Assembly: GCF_002929225.1 (NCBI RefSeq)
Contig: NZ_PISM01000018.1
Location: 62,001 to 126,000 of the forward strand
DNA length: 64,000 nt
Source of the DNA: Stutzerimonas kunmingensis
GTDB taxonomy: Bacteria; Pseudomonadota; Gammaproteobacteria; Pseudomonadales; Pseudomonadaceae
Direction of reading: 5' to 3'
Position 1 is the first letter of the stretch. Each line of letters opens with the position of its first letter. Made by a program: the position numbers and the translations under genes. The notes beneath the pieces were generated by a model. It did not search any database. It had not been told where the DNA came from and saw only the letters and a program-made list of their open reading frames with translations. Of the stretch, positions 60,758 through 64,000 are shown one piece after another.

Positions 60758-63589
60758 TCACGCATAGTGACGAACCTCACCAGCACCTTCGATATTCTCC
60801 ACACAGCGACCGCAGATGTCCGGATGCTCGGCATGCGTGCCAACGTCCGGCAGATGGTGCCAGCAACGACCGCACTTGCTATGTCCGGTCTTGCGGACCA
60901 CCAGCTTGAGGCCGGCCAGCTCGCTCTCCACGGCCTCGGCTGGGGCCTGAGCCAGTGGTGCGATATCTACGGCAGAGGTGATCAGCACGAAGCGCAGCTC
61001 GTTGCCCAGCTTGGCCAACTCCGCAGCCAACGCGCCTTCTGCATACAGCGTGACTTCCGCCTGCAGATTGCCGCCAATGGTCTTGGCCGCACGCTGGTTT
61101 TCCAGCTCCTTGTTCACCGCGGTCTTGACCGCCATGACCTTGTCCCAGAAAGCGCGATCCAGCTCGGCGTCCTGTGGTAGCGCGGTCAGGCCCGTGTAAT
61201 AGGTATTGAGCATCACCGATTCGTTGCGCTCGCCCGGCAGGTACTGCCAGATTTCCTCGGCGGTGAAGGCCAGGATCGGCGCGATCCAGCGCACCAGCGC
61301 CTCGGCGATGTGATACAGCGCGGTCTGGCAGGAGCGACGCGGCAGGCTGTCCGCACCAGTGGTGTATTGGCGGTCCTTGATGATGTCCAGATAGAAGCCG
61401 CCCAACTCCTGCACGCAGAAGTTGTGTACTTTGGAATAGACGTTCCAGAAACGGTACTGCTCGTAGGCTTCCTCGATTTCGCGCTGCAGCAGCAGCGCAC
61501 GATCGATGGCCCAGCGGTCCAGGGCGATCAGCTGGTCGTTCGGCACCAGGTGCTGCGCCGGATCGAAGCCATCGAGGTTGGAAAGCAGGAAACGCGCGGT
61601 ATTGCGGATACGCCGGTAAGCATCGGCGCTGCGCTGCAGGATCTGCTTGGAGACGGCCATCTCGCCGGAATAGTCGGTCGCCGAGACCCACAGACGCAGG
61701 ATGTCGGCGCCCATGCTGTCGGTGATTTCCTGCGGCGCGATGACGTTGCCGAGGGACTTGGACATCTTGCGGCCGTTCTCGTCCACGGTGAAACCGTGGG
61801 TCAGCAGGCCCTTATAGGGCGCGTGGCCGTCGATGGCCGCACCGGTCAGCAGCGAGGAGTGGAACCAGCCGCGATGCTGGTCGGAGCCTTCCAGATAGAG
61901 ATCGGCACGCGGGCCGCTTTCGTGACCCATGGGGTGCGAGCCGCGCATCACATGCCAGTGGGTGGTGCCGGAATCGAACCAGACATCGAGGGTGTCGGTG
62001 ATCTTCTCGTACTGCGCCGCCTCGTCGCCGAGCAACTCGGCTGCGTCGAGCTTCGACCAGGCCTCGATACCGCCCTGCTCCACACGCTGCGCCACGGCTT
62101 CCATCAGCTCGACGGTACGCGGGTGCAGCTCGCCGCTTTCCTTGTGCAGGAAGAACGGGATCGGCACGCCCCAGGTGCGCTGGCGCGAGATGCACCAATC
62201 CGGGCGCCCGGCGATCATGCCGTGCAGACGCGCCTGGCCCCAGGCCGGGACGAACTGGGTCTGCTCGATGGCGTCCAGCGCGCGACGGCGCAGCGAGCTG
62301 CCGTCGTGGGCGACCTTGTCCATGCCGACGAACCACTGGGCGGTGGCGCGGTAGATCAGTGGTGTCTTGTGCCGCCAGCAGTGCATGTAGCTGTGCTGGA
62401 TGGCTTCGTGCTTGAGCAGCGCGCCGACTTCACGCAGTTTCTCGACGATGGCCGGGTTGGCCTTCCAGATGAACTGGCCGCCGAAGAACGGCAGGTCCGG
62501 GACGTAGACGCCGTGGCTCTGCACCGGACTGAGAATGTCGTCGTTCTCCATGCCGTAGTGCTTGCAGGTACGGAAGTCGTCCTCGCCATAGGCCGGCGAG
62601 GAGTGGACGATGCCGGTGCCGGCGCCGGTTTCCACGTACTCGGCCAGGTACACCGGCGAGAAGCGCTCGTAGAAGGGATGGCGGAAGCGGATCAGCTCCA
62701 GCGCCTTGCCTTCGCAACGGGCAATGATCCGGCCTTCGAGGCCGTAGCGTTGCAGGCTGGACTCGACCAGTTCCTCGGCCAGCACCAGCAGCCGATCGCC
62801 GGTGTCGACCAGCGCGTAGATGAAATCGGGGTGGACGTTGAGCGCCTGGTTGGCCGGAATGGTCCAGGGCGTAGTGGTCCAGATGACGATACTGGTCGGC
62901 TTGGACAGGCTGGCGACACCGAAGGCGGTCGCGAGCTTGTCGGCATCCTCGACGGCGAAAGCCACGTCGATGGCATCGGATTTCTTGTCCTGGTATTCGA
63001 CTTCCGCTTCGGCCAGGGCCGAGCCGCAGTCGAAGCACCAGTTCACCGGCTTCAGGCCCTTGAAGACGAAGCCGCCCTCGACCATCTTCGCCAGGGCGCG
63101 GATCTCGCCGGCTTCGTTGGTGAAATCCATGGTTTTGTAGGGGTTGTCCCAATCGCCGAGCACGCCGAGACGGATGAAGTCGGCCTTCTGCCCTTCGATC
63201 TGCTCGGCGGCGTAAGCGCGGCAGCGTTCGCGGGTCAGGTCCGCCGGCTGGTTCTTGCCGAAGGTGGTTTCGACCTTGTGCTCGATGGGCAGGCCGTGGC
63301 AGTCCCAGCCCGGCACATAGGGCGCATCGAAGCCGGCCAGGGTGCGCGAACGGACGATCATGTCCTTGATCACCTTGTTCACCGCGTGGCCGATGTGGAT
63401 GTTGCCGTTGGCGTACGGCGGGCCGTCATGCAGGACGAATTTCGGGCGACCTTCGCCGATCTGCCGCAGCTTCCGGTACAGGTCAATGCTGTTCCAGCGC
63501 TGCAGAATCTCCGGCTCGCGCTGTGGCAGACCGGCCTTCATCGGAAATGCCGTGGACGGCAGATTGAGGGTCGCTTTGTAATCGGTCAT
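60758..63589 (-). CDS. ileS: Isoleucyl-tRNA synthetase
   Basis: A 943-residue class I synthetase. The HIGH signature appears in [22 protein letters not shown] in [19 protein letters not shown], the CP1 editing domain with [15 protein letters not shown], and a C-terminal zinc site [17 protein letters not shown] plus [10 protein letters not shown]. Length agrees with the bacterial type. ATG 63589 lies 1 bp after the ribF stop, with AGGA as ribosome site, showing strong coupling. Confidence 0.98.
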   Translation of the reverse strand: MTDYKATLNLPSTAFPMKAGLPQREPEILQRWNSIDLYRKLRQIGEGRPKFVLHDGPPYANGNIHIGHAVNKVIKDMIVRSRTLAGFDAPYVPGWDCHGLPIEHKVETTFGKNQPADLTRERCRAYAAEQIEGQKADFIRLGVLGDWDNPYKTMDFTNEAGEIRALAKMVEGGFVFKGLKPVNWCFDCGSALAEAEVEYQDKKSDAIDVAFAVEDADKLATAFGVASLSKPTSIVIWTTTPWTIPANQALNVHPDFIYALVDTGDRLLVLAEELVESSLQRYGLEGRIIARCEGKALELIRFRHPFYERFSPVYLAEYVETGAGTGIVHSSPAYGEDDFRTCKHYGMENDDILSPVQSHGVYVPDLPFFGGQFIWKANPAIVEKLREVGALLKHEAIQHSYMHCWRHKTPLIYRATAQWFVGMDKVAHDGSSLRRRALDAIEQTQFVPAWGQARLHGMIAGRPDWCISRQRTWGVPIPFFLHKESGELHPRTVELMEAVAQRVEQGGIEAWSKLDAAELLGDEAAQYEKITDTLDVWFDSGTTHWHVMRGSHPMGHESGPRADLYLEGSDQHRGWFHSSLLTGAAIDGHAPYKGLLTHGFTVDENGRKMSKSLGNVIAPQEITDSMGADILRLWVSATDYSGEMAVSKQILQRSADAYRRIRNTARFLLSNLDGFDPAQHLVPNDQLIALDRWAIDRALLLQREIEEAYEQYRFWNVYSKVHNFCVQELGGFYLDIIKDRQYTTGADSLPRRSCQTALYHIAEALVRWIAPILAFTAEEIWQYLPGERNESVMLNTYYTGLTALPQDAELDRAFWDKVMAVKTAVNKELENQRAAKTIGGNLQAEVTLYAEGALAAELAKLGNELRFVLITSAVDIAPLAQAPAEAVESELAGLKLVVRKTGHSKCGRCWHHLPDVGTHAEHPDICGRCVENIEGAGEVRHYA

Positions 63590-63590
63590 T

Positions 63591-64000
63591 TCAGTCCTGA
63601 CTCGTCATGAGGGGTGAAGCCCGCCAGTAATCGCGGGCAGCGGCGATGTCGGCATCGATCGCCGTCTTGAGTGCCTCCAGCGAGGCGAAACGCTGCTCGT
63701 CGCGCAGCTTGCGATGGAAGGTGACCTGCACCAGACGCCCATACAGGTCGCCCTGATAATCGAGCAGATGCACTTCCAAGTGTGGTTTACCGTCACTTTC
63801 GACCGTGGGTCGCATGCCGATGTTGGCGACACCGGCAAGCGACTTGTCGTCCAGATCGAGACTGACCAGAAACACGCCACTCAGCGGCGTGTTGCGGCGT
63901 TTGAGCTGCACATTGGCAGTTGGCGCGCCGAGCTGGCGGCCCAGTTTCTGCCCGTGCATGACCCGGCCAGTGATACCGAACGGTCTGCCGAGCAGTGCTT
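63591..64000 (-). CDS. ribF: Bifunctional riboflavin kinase/FAD synthetase, C-terminal part
   Basis: The last 136 or so residues of RibF. The frame runs to the window edge without a start, reading [20 protein letters not shown] and [25 protein letters not shown] is the flavokinase nucleotide motif and [20 protein letters not shown] the substrate region, with [20 protein letters not shown] after it. The N-terminal FAD synthetase part lies outside. It is the first visible gene of the ribF-ileS-lspA-fkpB-ispH group. Confidence 0.96.
   Translation of the reverse strand, partial: ALLGRPFGITGRVMHGQKLGRQLGAPTANVQLKRRNTPLSGVFLVSLDLDDKSLAGVANIGMRPTVESDGKPHLEVHLLDYQGDLYGRLVQVTFHRKLRDEQRFASLEALKTAIDADIAAARDYWRASPLMTSQD

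Noticed and set aside
61310-63610. 766-residue plus-strand open frame opposite ileS
   Set aside because: Antisense frame caused by codon bias. ileS on the minus strand has every expected motif.

Overview
The window looks like a chromosomal segment of a gamma-proteobacterium of the Pseudomonas group, probably close to the P. stutzeri (Stutzerimonas) branch. The right two thirds carry Pseudomonas-type blocks: ribF-ileS-lspA-fkpB-ispH next to a thiO/minor-pilin/pilY1/pilE cluster, fruB-fruK-fruA divergent from fruR, piuA/piuC, speA, speC and prfC. The species is inferred from gene content and apparent base composition, not from a marker comparison.

Positions 1 to about 17,950 are accessory and heavily rearranged. 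Small redox and regulator gene sets (luciferase-like oxidoreductase plus ArsR-like repressor, DJ-1/PfpI protein, LysR/SDR pair, GlxA-like regulator/monooxygenase pair, quinone-oxidoreductase/LysR pair) alternate with decayed mobile DNA. That debris includes an IS66 fragment fused to a conjugative-element relaxase fragment, an internally deleted IS1182-type element that keeps perfect terminal repeats, a frameshifted IS5-type transposase and a truncated second transposase. A prlF-yhaV toxin-antitoxin operon with two palindromic operators sits just beside several tRNA/tmRNA T-arm-like scars. At 14,365-14,390 lies a copy of the tmRNA (ssrA) 3' end without an ssrA gene in front of it. It is followed by a P4-type integrase, an unknown gene, an AlpA-like regulator and a second unknown gene containing five CGGATA repeats, four of them at exact 11-bp steps. 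I read this as a small ssrA-targeting island, downstream of another element, whose right end has eroded into the chromosome.

From about 17,950 to 26,984 the theme is iron. There is a TonB receptor missing its N-terminus, a four-gene set (PepSY-type membrane protein, DUF2271, DUF4198, membrane-anchored flavodoxin/FAD reductase) that may serve reductive iron release, a full catecholate-type receptor (piuA-like), and a divergent piuC hydroxylase coupled to a Sel1-repeat gene. The piuA-piuC gap holds three CATTCTG repeats spaced exactly 10 bp.

From 27,000 to 49,900 come core metabolism and housekeeping: speC, prfC, a DUF559 protein followed by a tandem array of about 234 bp units that contain a copy of its own 3' end, PQQ glucose dehydrogenase, the fructose PTS operon with its regulator and a Cra-type operator, a MazG-like protein with cmoM, two DUF4136 lipoproteins, membrane proteins, a MATE exporter, speA and a SUI1-family factor. 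From 50,000 to the end are thiO, a type IV pilus minor-pilin operon running through pilY1 to pilE, and ispH-fkpB-lspA-ileS-ribF on the opposite strand. ribF runs off the right edge.

The strongest candidates for undescribed biology are the 11-bp iterons inside the island gene, the 10-bp repeats in the piuA-piuC promoter, the paired toxin-antitoxin operators and the DUF559-seeded tandem repeat.
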